From positions 4,402,001 through 4,466,000 of the forward strand of contig JAUKUA010000002.1 in NCBI GenBank assembly GCA_030549175.1: DNA of 64,000 nt, written 5' to 3'. A program made the translations under genes and the position numbers. The stretch is from Lasiosphaeris hirsuta (Eukaryota; Ascomycota; Sordariomycetes; Sordariales; Lasiosphaeriaceae). Shown one piece after another: positions 35,983 to 47,522 of the stretch (position 1 is its first letter; each line of letters opens with the position of its first letter). The notes under the pieces are model-generated. The model saw only the letters and a list, made by a program, of their open reading frames with translations. It was not told the origin of the DNA and ran no database searches.

Positions 35983-36343
35983 TGAGACATTACAATCGTG
36001 GTATGGTATCGCTGTAGCTTGTATCGAGCCTGCAACGAAGGGTAGTAGACAGCCATAGCGACGAGATAAGAATCAGGCTATTATAACACGAAAAAGCGTG
36101 CGAATGCTCCGGTCCGAGGTGAACGCCCAGTATTTCTCCACACGTTCGTGTGGGCCGGGCAGCGATGCGGGGGCATTTGCCCCAAGCGGGAGCAACGCCG
36201 AATCAATTTCGGTCGACATACGTCACAGGCTTAAGGTGGAGTGGAAGGCGCGATTCAATCCCACCTACCACTTGGGAATTTGGCCCAGGGCATGGTGTGC
36301 AGTCATTGACTTCCATCCAAGCCGAACTTTCCCCCTCGACAGT

Positions 36344-37291
36344 ATGAAAACAGTCGGAATCTTCCCGGCATCGGGCCACCTCGGCACCAGCACCATCATC
36401 CACCTCCTCAACCTCGTGCCCGCTCACAAGCTGATCCTCGTCAACCGCCACCCGGACAAAGTCCCGCCAGCGCACGTCGCCGCCGGCGTGGAGACGCGCC
36501 AGGCATCCTACGAATCTCCCCCCTCGGACCTCGAAGCGGCCTTCTCGGGGATCGACACACTCTTCCTCATCTCCTACCCCAGCCACGTGCGCGACTACCG
36601 AATCCATGTCCAACTCCCCGCCATCAACGCGGCCCGGGGCGCAGGCATTTCGCATATTTTCTACTCTTCACTAGCCTTCGCCGGCCCGGCCACCTCCCGC
36701 GCCTCCCGCGCCGAGGTGATGCAGGCGCACCTAGCCACCGAAGCCCACCTGCGCGCCCTTGCCCGCGACGACCCGGGCTTCGCCTACACCGTCCTCCGCG
36801 AGGGCCTGTACGCCGAGTCGACACCCATCTACACGGCCTTCTTCGACCCGCGGGCGTCTACCGAAAGTGAGATCCTCATCCCGCACGACGGAGCCGGCCC
36901 CGGCGTCGCCTGGGTCAAGCGCGACGAGCTGGGCGAGGCGTCCGCGCGCCTGATCGCCGCGCATGCCGAGGATCCGAGCGGGTTTCGGTACGGGAATCAG
37001 GCGGTGCTGCTGACGGGGCCGCGGGTGTGGAGTTTGGCCGAGACGGTCGGGGTTTTGGGGAAGGTGGCGGGAAGGGAGGTGAGGATTAGGGAAGTGGCGG
37101 TGGAGGAGTATGTCAAGTTGCCTCAGGTGCTGGGCGCGTTTGGCTCCGAGGAGAAGGCGAGGACGTGGGCGACGGCGTGGGAGGCTATCAGGGCTGGGGA
37201 GACGGCGGTTGTGACGCCGCAGTTGGGGGAGATTTTGGGGAGGGAGCCGGAGGGGTTCGAGGTCACGGTGAGGAGGCATTGGGCAGAGTAG
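36344..37291 (+). CDS. NmrA-like NAD(P)-binding protein
   Basis: Single exon, 315 residues from the ATG at 36344. The N-terminal Rossmann strand-turn (VGIFPASGHLGTSTI) is a variant of GxxGxxG. KLILVNRHP follows, where NmrA/azoreductase-like proteins select NADP. Further family marks are DTLFLIS, the SHIFYSSLAFAG strand and YTVLREGLYAES. By family it binds NAD(P)(H) and either senses redox state or reduces small substrates; which of the two cannot be read here. The frame is open for about 80 codons further upstream, but that part is of poor quality. GC content rises through the gene. Confidence 0.8.
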   Translation: MKTVGIFPASGHLGTSTIIHLLNLVPAHKLILVNRHPDKVPPAHVAAGVETRQASYESPPSDLEAAFSGIDTLFLISYPSHVRDYRIHVQLPAINAARGAGISHIFYSSLAFAGPATSRASRAEVMQAHLATEAHLRALARDDPGFAYTVLREGLYAESTPIYTAFFDPRASTESEILIPHDGAGPGVAWVKRDELGEASARLIAAHAEDPSGFRYGNQAVLLTGPRVWSLAETVGVLGKVAGREVRIREVAVEEYVKLPQVLGAFGSEEKARTWATAWEAIRAGETAVVTPQLGEILGREPEGFEVTVRRHWAE

Positions 37292-37652
37292 GACACGTAG
37301 GTCGCTTGTATTGCAGAAAAAGAATATTCTATTTGGTAAAATTGATAACAAGATTGCGAAGCACTAGCCTAGAAGGTCAGCTCGCGCATTTTAGTCCAAT
37401 TGTGCACATGGAATCGTGCACATGGAATCGTGCGTGTCGCTCGTCGCCGTCCTACTACCAGGTTCCATCAGAGGATCATGGAACTGCCGACTGGCAGCCT
37501 CCAACCTCCTGTTCGGATTTGTCTGATGGGACTAGATCTCTAGTCTTGGTCCACTCCATCCGGTACAAGTCGTTCAACGTCGAGGCAGGGGGGAGAGGTT
37601 GAGAATTTCGATGAGCAGATCACTGCTAATCTAGAAAAACTTGTGCTTTCAT
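37292..37652. other. Convergent spacer
   Basis: Contains a short direct repeat of gcacatggaatcgt near 37402-37430. No gene is seen. Confidence 0.4.
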
Positions 37653-37973
37653 TCATCTGCATCCTTCTGCATCCTTCTTGGCCGCATCCTCCTTGACTGC
37701 GTCCTTGTTGTCCGAGGCGACCTTCTCAATATATTCCAGCCGATCGACTGTCTTTTGGGGAGCCTCCTGGCTGACATCAATAGAGAGAGTAACTACGGAC
37801 CCGACGATATCGCCTTCAAAGAGCTCGAGAATATCACTTATAAGACCGCATCGGCTGGCGGCCTTACGAGAGACCTCCAGCACCTTACCGGGATGCCCCG
37901 GCTCAAGGCTCGTGAGTTGGAGTTGGATTCCGGGTGCCGCTGCACTTGCAATTTGGGCTTGATTGGTTGCCAT
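37653..37973 (-). CDS. Skp1/POZ-like small protein
   Basis: Single exon, 106 residues. The order LEVSRKAASRCGLISDILEL, then an acidic turn, a strand (SVVTLSIDVS) and TVDRLEYIEKVA resembles the N-terminal POZ half of Skp1. That half has a strand, VxRxVA, SxxIxxMLEDL, a Pro-rich strand and VIEWCxxH. The usual C-terminal F-box-binding half of Skp1 is absent; the protein ends in a Lys/Asp-rich tail. The match is distant, so a chance resemblance or an unrelated small protein remains possible. Confidence 0.4.
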   Translation of the reverse strand: MATNQAQIASAAAPGIQLQLTSLEPGHPGKVLEVSRKAASRCGLISDILELFEGDIVGSVVTLSIDVSQEAPQKTVDRLEYIEKVASDNKDAVKEDAAKKDAEGCR

Positions 37974-38799
37974 CTTGTATTCTCGGTCAACGGGTTCAGG
38001 TTGTGGTTGAGCTAGAGTTGTTTTTGACGTGCAATGGGTATTGCCTGGTTTTGGCTATGCCGAGTCCTCGGCAAGCGTGTGAGAAGGGCTCGAAGATCAA
38101 AGATGTTGATTGATGGTCTAGTCAGGTGCCGTTAGGCATCCTGCAGGTCCCAACTGGCCACAGATTGGCCAAATCTTCCTCGGCCGCAGTAGTCTCGTCC
38201 GCTGCATCGCCAGCTGCATGTCAGTCTTCTTACCTTATTCAGGGAACCGGCCAGATTGCGCTGAGGGATTTCAATTAATCTCAGAGGGCATGAGCGTTGG
38301 GGTAGATAAGTAAAGTGGAAGCCGTCGTTTCAACCTAGATCTGAAAGGGCGAGCCACATGGGCATGCATCGAGGTCTCAAGGTCGAGGGCAATGTTTTGG
38401 CAACAAAGACACACCGAGAAAAAGGCCAAATTTCCACAAGACCAGCAACAGACCACCTGTTTCCAGCCAGCAAACTGTCGATCTTGGGCTAGAAATATGT
38501 TTATCTCGTCGCGATCTTGGAAGAGAATGAGAGATGCACACCACCCTGAGCTGCACCTTCGCTATCAAGGTAGTAGAGTTTCACAGGTAGTGGTGTTGTC
38601 TTCACGGCAGTCCTACATTACCCCGATTTTCAATCTCCCGCAGTCGCCCAGGATCCCAGGATCCAGGAACAGCAAGCCGATAAACGCAACACGAGGCCCC
38701 CCTCCCCCTCGACCTGACCCACGCGCAAAAAATGGCAGACATGACCCCGCACACACCACCAACTCGCGCACCCAGCGCACGGCCAAGACGTTCTGTAAC
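37974..38799. other. Intergenic region
   Basis: No supported gene. This stretch carries the promoters of two divergent small genes. Confidence 0.4.
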
Positions 38800-39067
38800 A
38801 TGGCGAGCATCCTAGAGGAAAGTTTGCGTGTACGTCTTAATCTTCTATCTCTCGGTGTGGGTGCTTCCAGTTCTCAGACAAGACCTAGTCTTCCGACTGG
38901 GAACCAGGAGGATCAGTGCAACGGCGGGCGAATTTAGATTCTACGTGCCGCTTCGCGGCTGGACATTACGTGGGCATTTCGGATGGATTCTTGCGGTCCT
39001 GTTCGGGCTCGTCGTTGTTGGTTTAAACGTCCTCTTTGCCGCGCGAAGCATGGAAATGGTACGCTGA
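38800..39067 (+). CDS. Small membrane protein
   Basis: Exon 1 is 38800-38827 (MASILEESL) and exon 2 is 38871-39067, giving about 74 residues. The 43-nt intron is short, so the splice is tentative. The mature part reads EFRFYVPLRGWTLRGHF, then one strong membrane helix (GWILAVLFGLVVVGLNVLFAA), and ends with a short polar tail. It looks like a single-pass small membrane protein. No family is recognised. Confidence 0.4.
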
Positions 39068-41428
39068 GCTGCGGGCCGAGGCCCGGCGGTGGTGTGGGCG
39101 TTGGCGGCCAAGGCGAGGCCGGTGCGGTGCTGTTGAGTGTCTTTTTCGGCCTGCACGGTCTAAAGGGGCTGGGAATGGCAGGGCATCACCTCACACGTGG
39201 TGTGAATGATCGGAAAAAAAAAAAAAAAAAAAAGACGAGGGCGGGCTGCCGACGCCTGCCGCCGCTGGTGATGTTGCCAATAGGTCCGGCGTTGAGTTGG
39301 AGGCGACTATCGACTCTGGGTGGTATCGGCTCTGGGATCTGCCGCTGTATTTTCTCTGACCCGCGGGGGGCTGTCCGTAACGGGCGGCCACTGCATCATC
39401 CACTGCATCCCGATAGTTAGAGGTTGAGCCCGTTTTGAGGCTCTGTGCTTGCAACCTGGCCAATGATTGGTCTTGCTTAGAGAGATGAATTAAGAAGCTG
39501 TCAGAAACAGATAATGTTCCCCAAAGCGTGATTGCCTTGCTTTGTGTGCGTTGATGTTGCAGGTTTGTGGTGGAGAGAAGGCGGGAATGCGGAAAGTGCG
39601 GTCAATTGGCTCGGCTGAATTGAGGTTTACCCCTCGTTGAGGTGGTGCTGCGGTGGTCCTGGTGCAGATCTCCCGTCCAATGGCAATCGCTGCGCAAAAT
39701 CCAACGGAGTCGCTATGGCCCCTGGCTGGGCCCAAACGCATCCGTGCGACGCTTCGGGTCGCTCTTTCAGGGTAAGGTGTGGGAAAGGTGTGTGAAGTGC
39801 GGAAGGTGGGCAACAATATGTTTTCTGACAAAAAAGTGTGGGCTCGAGATACGCGACATCTGCCCCGCCACCGCGCGCCAGGCACCGCTTCTCTGTTTGT
39901 GGCCCAGAACACGCACTTGCACACAATTGACGCATCATGTCTCACTAGTCCTGGCAAGGAAGTTTGCCCAACCCGGCCGAAGTCCGCCATTCTCCCTAGC
40001 TCGCGATGCTTTCGAACAAGCTTCCCGCAGCGCTACTACGCACCCGAGATCCGAGCGCCACGGTCTAGCGACGCTCAGATCATCATCACCACGTGCCGTC
40101 TTACTTTGAGCTTGCCCTGACAGCGCGTCCATGAGGCCTCGAGGCTCGAAGCGACATGCAACATGCGACATGATCCCATCGCCAAATTGTCCAAAGTCCA
40201 ATAGCGTCGGCGCAGCGTCAGCTCCCCCGCTCGTTCATCCCGTCCCAGGTGATGCTGAGCATCACCTCGCACCTCGCCCGGACTCGCCCGCGCCGCAGCC
40301 CGTCGAGATGGTTACTTCTCTGCCACCCTCTCCCCGCATCTACGTCTTGCCATAGGCCGCCGCCCGAGCATTGACCTCATTGACCTTGACCAAGTTGACG
40401 ACGGGCAGGCGGCACGCCGCCTTCGAAACAATGTTCCCTCCGCCATGACAGCGGCAGTTGTCTCGAGCCGCTCTCTCCGACTGCCATCGGCTTTCTAGCA
40501 GACGAATGACGCGGGATGTTAGCAAACGCAAAACAATGGAACCCCGGAAGCAAAGAAAATACCCACAAGAGGCGTGGCGGAACACGAGGGACCACGTAGC
40601 ACATGTACGGATAGCACACGTAGCCAGCCGGGCTGAGAATCCAGGAATGAGATTGGCGTCGGCCCCACCAGTAAAAAGCTCGAAAGCACACCACAGGCTG
40701 TAAAAATTCCCGGGTTTCGCGCTTTGCGACATCGAGAGGAGATTGAGATTCTGCGCCCGCACTAATATCACCTTCTCCCAGACCAGGGCATCCCCGCCAG
40801 CCACCCATTGCCTGCATGCGGCAACAGCCGACACCAGCTCAGCTGGATATCAGACACGAACGGGGTTGGACCACGAGCGACATGGGACGGATCATGGACG
40901 GGCAGAGGTGGAGGGGGGACAAGGGGGTCACCGACAAATGCCAGTGATCCCCCCACCGCACCTTGGCGATCTGCGACCCTGCAGGTGTAAGAGCTTGGCT
41001 TGGGGCTGTATGCAGCTATTCGCGCTCAAAGCGCAGGTCCAAGCTGCCAATCGCGCATACACTAACATCTGCATCCTGCGCGATGGGAATACACCAAGTC
41101 GTGGGTTTCCAGCGTCCCTCAGGTCTTGACGGGCGCCCGGTGGCGTCAACTCTGGCCCTATTCGGATCCAAGTGGCTCCTCTCTGGCCCTATTCTGGCCG
41201 CCTCCTGGCAAAGTCCCCCGGGCCATCCTCGCTCGAGTCTCGGCCTCCCTAGCTCTTCTCACCGTGGGCCGCCGGGTACATATCTCGCGCCCCCTCCCGT
41301 TTCTCTGCGAAGACTGCTTCCCTCGTTGTCTTATTCCTCACTGATACCCAGTCTCTTCGAGACTACCCGAGACAGTGACCTGTCGTCGATCTTTTGTTCC
41401 CCCTTGGAGATCCTACCTGCCATCCACC
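39068..41428. other. Long upstream region of the RGS gene
   Basis: About 2.4 kb without a supported gene. Open frames exist on both strands but have no domain character. The CT-rich stretch at 41240-41425 fits the promoter and leader of the RGS gene. Confidence 0.45.
39214..39233. repeat. Poly-A tract (20 A)
   Basis: An uninterrupted A20 homopolymer downstream of the small membrane protein gene. Confidence 0.9.
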
Positions 41429-42774
41429 ATGCACTTCCCTTCGTGGTTGACCTGGTACAAGAAGCCAGAGTACCGGGACATTAGGGAGTACGCCAACAAC
41501 ATCAGCGCCGGCAAACGATCCCTCAGTCCCGATGGTCGCAAGAGCGCCATCCCCAGCAGGCTGCGCCTTGAGCGCATCCTCGCCAACAAGACTTGTACGT
41601 CCCCGTCGGCCGTGACTGTTTTGGTACTTGGTGCTAACATCGCTTGACATCCAGGCAGCCCCATGTCCCTGTATGACTTCTATATGTATCTGAAGTACAT
41701 TGAGTTCTCCTCCGAGAACCTCGAGTTCTACATGTGGTATGTCCCCCCTTTTCATCGCTCTCATAGGTCCAGATGTTGATGATTTTGCGGGACAGGTTCA
41801 AGAACTATGAAACAGCCTACGCTAAAGGTCTGACTGTTGTTGACGAAAAGCGCTATGGCTCTTTCGAGAGCGGTTCGGAAAGCACCTCCTCTGTCGCCAC
41901 CATCAAGGACAACGTCATCACCACCGTTCATGAGGATGATGGTGAGGACCAGGACCCCGAAGTGACCAAGGAAACCCTCGCCCGCATCTCGCAGCTCATC
42001 TCAGCCGACGCCCTCTGCTCCTCCAAGGGCAAGTGCGCGCCCGCTATGGACCCCAATAACTTCGAAGCCAACGCTAGCTCCATGTCGGCCATGATGCGCC
42101 CAGTCACAATTGGCCGGAGCGAGCTCGACACCATCATCCATATGTTTTTGATGCCCGGTGCCGAGAAGGAGCTCAACATCCCGCCCTCACTCCGCCAACA
42201 AGCCCTCACCGACCTGCAGACTTCATCTCACCCCCAGGCCCTCAAGCCCGTCGCCGATCATGTCTATGGCCTGCTGCGCAACTGCTCGCATCGCAACTTT
42301 GTGCGCCTCGGCGTTGGCAACGGTACCTTTGAGACTGTCTGCGTCGCGACCATGCTAGGTTTTGTATGCACCGTCGCCGGTTTCCTTGTCGTCATGACCC
42401 GTGGCTTCACTCCTTATCGCGGCGCCCACACGCGCTGGGAGACATTCGCGGCCTGGCCGCTCTGGTGGTTGGGACTCAGCTTGATCCTGTCAGGGCTGCG
42501 GGGTAGCTGCTTCTTCCTTTTGCTCTTCTCCCGCAGGCAAAGACTCCCGTGGGAGCGCTTTGACGATTCGGAATCTGTCTTGTCAAATAAGAATGTCTTG
42601 ATCAAGGCGCTCTCACGGTTGATGATCTTTGATCGGAGGCTGAGCGTCAAGGATGCCCATCTCAGGCGACTACAAAGGAAGATTGTGTTCCAAAGTCTGT
42701 TTGGTGGCGCCGTATTTGCGACGGTCGGTGTGCTGCTGTTTATCTTTTTGCCAATGTGGAGGGAGACCATCTGA
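41429..42774 (+). CDS. RGS-domain membrane protein
   Basis: Three exons (41429-41594, 41655-41736, 41796-42774) give 408 residues in phase. The N-terminal part holds the start of an RGS fold, SPMSLYDFYMYLKYIEFSSE with NLEFYMWFKNYE. A long acidic insert (about residues 105-160) follows, and then the end of the RGS fold (TIIHMFLMPGAEKELNIP, LRQQALTDLQ, LKPVADHVYGLLRN). Three or four hydrophobic helices follow (FVCTVAGFLVVM, PLWWLGLSLILSGL, VFATVGVLLFIFLP). By family it speeds GTP hydrolysis by a G-alpha subunit at a membrane. A candidate GPCR lies 10 kb to the right (52920-54565), but no direct link is shown. Confidence 0.85.
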
Positions 42775-43885
42775 GCGTGGCTGGGCCGATTTCCGCCTTC
42801 TCTTCATTCACTTTCACTAAAATATATTTAATGGCTATGCCGGCATGTTGGGAACGATACTACAATGATACCTTGGGTTATGAGTACCTGGCACTCCAGG
42901 TTGGATTGGGATTATGGGCGGTTGGGAATGAATACCTGTATGTACAGTACCTCACGGCAAAACCTTTTTGTTGGTGTTGGGGGGTTGGTTGTCTGTATGC
43001 GGGATATGAATCGGCTGTCTTTACTGAGGATGGTCAGCGAAGGACGGCTATTAATGGAGATGATTATCCAAGCTTACCGCCCTTCACACCTGTGCCGGTA
43101 CTTATTCACCTGATACCAAGGCGACTCCGAGGCAAATGTCTTTGGATTCTTGGTACTAGTCCCGATTTTAACTAACTGGGCTGACCATGCTAGCTGCGGC
43201 GTCGTCAACTTACCAGCAGGGGCTGATTACAGGAGCGACCGACCGACCGTCTTACCAAGGAACGGTAGCATCATCGAAGCTCCCCGTCTTCAACCGACGC
43301 AATTTCATTACATCAACAGGCACAATCACACGCTCCACGGAGTAGGTCATGATGCAGATTTTGTTTATATTTTACCAACATTAGTACCGTTATACTAATC
43401 CACCGTTGTAGATCTTGAGAGGTGCCCTCTTCCAACCTTACCTCGGTGCTGCTACTCGTACGGAGTCGCGGGAAGGCAATCTATCTTGCCGCTTTCGTGG
43501 GGAAGTTTTAGGCTGGGATCAAGGATTGGAGCCAGAGAGGATTCAGTTGTTCGCGCTGCCGGCTATTCGGGGTCGAATTCCCGTAATCAATGCTACAGCG
43601 GGGGGCCAGGGCGCCGCCGAGCGCTGCGTCTCCCTCCGCGTTCCTGCATCGAGATGCCCACTTATTCCTCGCGTCCGCCAATCGTCTTACATGGCGCGGC
43701 CAAAGTGGACAGCATCTACAACCCGGCGAGCCGGTAACAACCTCAGGAGTATGGACATGGGAGGGAGCATGTGCTAATATAAGCACCGCACCATCCGCAT
43801 TCCTTATTTATCTGTGGTTTGTCCCTGTGTTCTGAGCCTCATTCACTCGTTTTGCCATATCGCAGGTTCACATACTACGACAATC
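42775..43885. other. Intergenic region
   Basis: Contains the 3' flank of the RGS gene and the promoter of the esterase gene. No gene is seen. Confidence 0.4.
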
Positions 43886-45243
43886 ATGGTTTCGGCTCTC
43901 ACCCTCTTGGCCACGGTGCCGGTATTCGTTGCCAGTGCTAAGCTGTACGGCCAATGCGGAGGCATCGGCTATAGGGGCCCAACTGACTGCCCGGGGGGCG
44001 CTGTCTGCGCGCAATATAGCCGCTTCACCCGTCAGTGCATTTCCAAGTTGCTATCTACCGTTCAGTGAAAACCAAAAAAAAAAAAAAAAAAAAAAAACTT
44101 GGAAATTGACAAGCCATCAGACCTGTGCATCCCGGGACCTCCGACACCAGGGCCGGGGCCCAAGACCATTTCCACCAGCAGCATAGTGGCCACGCCGACC
44201 AAGGCCGTAACTGTGTCCAGCACCAGCGCCGCCGTCACGGTCAGCACCCCGACCAGCTCGAGTGCCAAATATCTCATTGCCTTGTAAGCCCCTCCCCCAA
44301 CCCAGCCACGGGACAAGACACACACACTCACACAGCCTCACCCAGCGGCGACTCGTACTCGCAGACGGGCTTCGACATTGCGTCCACTAAGCCGTCGGCG
44401 GCCAACCCGCTCGGCAACCCGGCCCTCCCGGGCTGGACGGCTAGCGGCGGGCTGAACTGGGTGGGCTTCCTCGCGTCGCAGTTCAACGCGACGACGCTGC
44501 TGACGTACAACTTTGCCTACGGCGGCGCCACCACCAACGCTTCGCTCGTCGTGCCCTGGAAGCCCGAGGTGCTGAGCCTGATCGACCAGGTTGCCCAGTT
44601 TAGTGGTAGTATCGCGTCGCATCCGGCCTACGCGCCGTGGACTGCCTCCGACTCGCTGTTTGCCGTGTGGATTGGTGTCAATGATGTGGGTAACTCGTGG
44701 TGGCTGGATACGTACGACGAGCTGCTGGGGAAGATCATGGACAGCTATTTTGGCCAGCTGCAGATATTGTACAATGCCGGCGCGAGGAACTTTGCCTTGC
44801 TGACGGTCCCGCGTACGCTATTACCCTCCCATTTTTTTTATTTTTTATTTTTTTTTCCCCAGCCCGGGCTCTTTGGGGTTTAGGGGCAGTCGACTGACTT
44901 TGGTGCGGTAGCCATCCAAAAGACGCCCACGATGCTGGAGCAGACGGCCGAGTCGCAGGCTGGGGAGGCGGTCTCTATCGGCAAGTACAACGCTGCCATC
45001 GCCGCTCGGCTGGCTGCTTTCAAGATGGCCAATGCCGGTATCACCGCCACCGTCGTCGATACCACGACCCCCTTCGACACCGCGCTGGCGAACCCCACGG
45101 CATACGGGTCGCCGAACGCGACTTGCTACAATTCCAACGGTGTGTCGTGCTTGTGGTTTAATGATTACCACCCGGGCGTGGCCATCAACAAGTTAGTCGC
45201 CGGAGCGGTTGCCGAGGCGTGGAAGGGCAGCTTCTTTAAGTGA
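43886..45243 (+). CDS. Secreted CBM1-CE16 acetylesterase
   Basis: An N-terminal signal peptide ([18 protein letters not shown]) is followed by a cellulose-binding CBM1 ([19 protein letters not shown], three or four Cys). A Ser/Thr/Pro linker follows, and then a GDSL/SGNH esterase domain of the CE16 type. Catalytic blocks are FGDSYSQTG (Ser), NFAYGGATT (Gly), VWIGVNDVG (Asn) and WFNDYHPG (Asp-His). Clear introns are 44284-44345 and 44813-44911. The first intron, which contains a 24-A run (44074-44097), is uncertain. A donor at the GTCAGT near 44030 with acceptor ATCAG near 44124 keeps the CBM1 Cys spacing (reads FTHLC). Other choices keep RQCIS. Expected role is deacetylation of plant cell-wall oligosaccharides outside the cell. 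Confidence 0.83.
44074..44097. repeat. Poly-A tract inside an intron
   Basis: A24 homopolymer in the presumed first intron of the CBM1-CE16 gene. Confidence 0.9.
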
Positions 45244-45642
45244 TAGCGAGGCGATGGTGAGCAAAGAGGAAACCTTGTCACATAAAACCCCAACACAAAG
45301 CCACCTGTTCGATAACGAGGCACATTAAGCTCCCACGTGCTAATACGAGAACCATCTTACATCCTCAACGGACGTTGGTTGTCCCAATGGCGGAGAGAGT
45401 TCTAATTAGATGTGGAGAAAAGACGGTTCATTTCAAGACGCAAAAAAAGCCACATATCGAAGCCTTTTGGTTCGTTAATAATCTCAGCCCATCTCCGTGA
45501 GGATCATACGCGCACAATTGGAAAAGGTTATTAGGAGCCAACTGGATAAGTAGTGATTTTCTTCAGTTTGCTCCTGGCGGGCACCTTTTCCCCGTTTCAT
45601 TCCAACGCCAGTTGATAACCCTCACTAGGGTTTATCAGGAAC

Positions 45643-45786
45643 ATGGCAACGCGCCGCGGCGATTTCCTCCACGGGTGGGGGACTGCCGTTATCGCTATTT
45701 CCATTGCCTTTGGTATTATATATCTTTTCATTGCGACCCGTGTGGCCCGTAATCATTTCAGGCGGATCTCAGAGGAACACCTGTAA
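45643..45786 (+). CDS. Small single-pass membrane protein
   Basis: An ATG at 45643 opens 47 codons: MATRRGDF, one strong hydrophobic helix (TAVIAISIAFGIIYLFIATR) and a basic tail. A donor-like GTAAGT overlaps the stop codon (45783), so the real protein may be longer through splicing. The poly-G block at 45880-45920 lies just downstream. No family is recognised. Confidence 0.35.
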   Translation: MATRRGDFLHGWGTAVIAISIAFGIIYLFIATRVARNHFRRISEEHL

Positions 45787-45879
45787 GTTCGTCATCATGC
45801 GCATGGGAAAGGCCTCATAATCCGAAATAGCCGTTTTTTGATGCTAGAATAGGCTTCAAAATCTCTGTTCAAGCCTTGG

Positions 45880-45920
45880 AGGGGGCGGGGGGGGGGGGGG
45901 GGGGGGGGAGGGGGGAGGGG
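45880..45920. repeat. Poly-G tract
   Basis: Nearly continuous G-run, interrupted by single C and A bases. It could form G-quadruplex DNA. Confidence 0.85.
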
Positions 45921-46419
45921 AAGGTCGCGCGTTAGTAAAATACACCAGGGTTAGATTGAAAACTTTTTACAACCACCTGTTATGGTATCCGGCAGGAGCT
46001 CAAGTATCCACGTGCTTCAAGCCTCGGCTTTTGATCGCTCTGGGAGCCGAGCAAGGTTCACGCTTCCAAATCTCCCAGCTTTCGTGCGTTGATCACAGCT
46101 TACCGTACATATGGTACCTACTTCCGTCTCATACGTGCGCGGCTAGCGATGATACTCTCTATCTCAGGCTGCTATAAACCGGCACCGCCCTGTTGCTGCG
46201 AGATATTCTTGAGATTCATCATTCAATATCATTTGACCCCACAATCCAAATGGTTATCGGTTCTTCAACATGCTAGGTACCTACGTCCCTACCTCGTATT
46301 ATCACCCATAGCCACCCCAATCACCCCATTACCAAGGTACGCAAAATAAGGTCTTTCGTCGTCCGGGTCTCTGTAAAACTGATGCATGATAATTTGAACC
46401 AGAACCGGCCGCCAACACG

Positions 46420-46854
46420 ATGGGTAGGCGCGGTAGAGGGGGTGGTGGTACCTTGTCAGAAAGAGTCAAGATTATCTTGATCTCCTGCCTCGTCGGTATT
46501 CCGTACTTTCTGGTATCAATGGGCACCGCCGTGTTTTTCATCCAAGAGGGTCTAAAGAAGATGCCCAAGGGTAGGAGAGAGAGGGCGCTCACTCTCCTGT
46601 TGGTGTTAGGCTGCAGCATTCTGGGGTTCCTGTGGCTGCCAGGCTTGGTTTTGGCTTGTATTTTCAGTTCGTTGAAGTGGCTGTTGAATTGGCTGCTGCT
46701 TTGCTGCTGCAGCTCGGAGCCAGATAAGAAGCAGGGCGAAAAGACGGCCGCTGCCGACCCCGACCCCGACTTTGAGCTAGGGATGAGGGGTGGAATCAAT
46801 GCTCCACCAGTTCGAGGAGCGCCGATGGCGTTGCCCAGGGCCCACATTCGGTGA
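46420..46854 (+). CDS. Hypothetical membrane protein, two helices
   Basis: Single exon, 144 residues. After a short basic/Gly-rich start there are two or three hydrophobic segments (IILISCLVGIPYFLVSMGTA, LTLLLVLGCSILGFLWLPG, LLNWLLLCCC). They are followed by a polar, Pro/Asp-rich tail. The Cys-rich end of the last helix could be acylated. The antisense frame 46329-47285 overlaps it but has no domain character. Function unknown. Confidence 0.5.
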   Translation: MGRRGRGGGGTLSERVKIILISCLVGIPYFLVSMGTAVFFIQEGLKKMPKGRRERALTLLLVLGCSILGFLWLPGLVLACIFSSLKWLLNWLLLCCCSSEPDKKQGEKTAAADPDPDFELGMRGGINAPPVRGAPMALPRAHIR

Positions 46855-47522
46855 ATCGACAAAGGGCAAACGTTGAAAGCGCCACGACGTGAGTTGGGGC
46901 GGGATCCGATGCTGAGACAGCATGGATGATTGCTCGAGCTTTGATGCAAAATTGGGCCCAGCATGTTCCGAGTCAAATAGTCGATGAATCTCACAGATTC
47001 CTCCTTCTCGGGACACTTGCTCGATATCCGCATCCGTGACTTATATATTCGCAAGTTTAAACGACCGAAAGAGCCGCTCCGGGGAGTTTCGGGGCCCCCT
47101 CGTCGGAAGCGGGGACTGGAGTGGAGGTGAAAAGCGCGCCGAGCGGGAACTATGACGCCCAAGGTGCGACGATACGCGCGCGGGCCAATAACCCGCGCTG
47201 CCTTCAGCCACCGCAAGCACCGGCGCCGTCCCCGGTGCAAAGGAAAAGGGAACGCGCTGCCCAATTCGCTGTTGCCCCGTCCCACCGATGAGCAGGATGG
47301 GCCAGATGAGCAAATCCGGGCGTGGCTGCATTAGCCCTGGGCGGAAGGCGTTGCACGAGTGGCGATTCCGAGCGGTGCTCCTGCCCTCCCTCCCCATGCC
47401 CTGCTCCTTCCCGCCCCGCGGCCGTATTAAAGAAGGGAGAAGGGAAGAAGGGAGGAAACCCAAAACTGATCCCGCACCACCCGTTATACGCTAGGTTACA
47501 CTAGCTCGCAGTAGCGAAACCC
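46855..47522. other. Intergenic region
   Basis: Spacer before the methyltransferase gene. No supported gene. Confidence 0.4.

Noticed and set aside
36098..36343. N-terminal extension of the NmrA-like gene (about 80 codons)
   Set aside because: The Rossmann fold starts directly after the ATG at 36344, which matches family starts. The upstream codons look like leader sequence.
36731..37351. 206-codon minus-strand frame
   Set aside because: Arg/Pro-rich antisense shadow of the high-GC NmrA-like gene.
39490..40834. 166- and 164-codon minus-strand frames
   Set aside because: No domain or conserved pattern. They lie in the long upstream region of the RGS gene.
42839..43175. Aromatic-rich frame after the RGS gene
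   Set aside because: It lies in the 3' untranslated side of the RGS gene, with no start context or family.
46329..47285. 318-codon minus-strand frame
   Set aside because: Overlaps the small two-helix membrane protein gene antisense. No domain, and low-quality composition.
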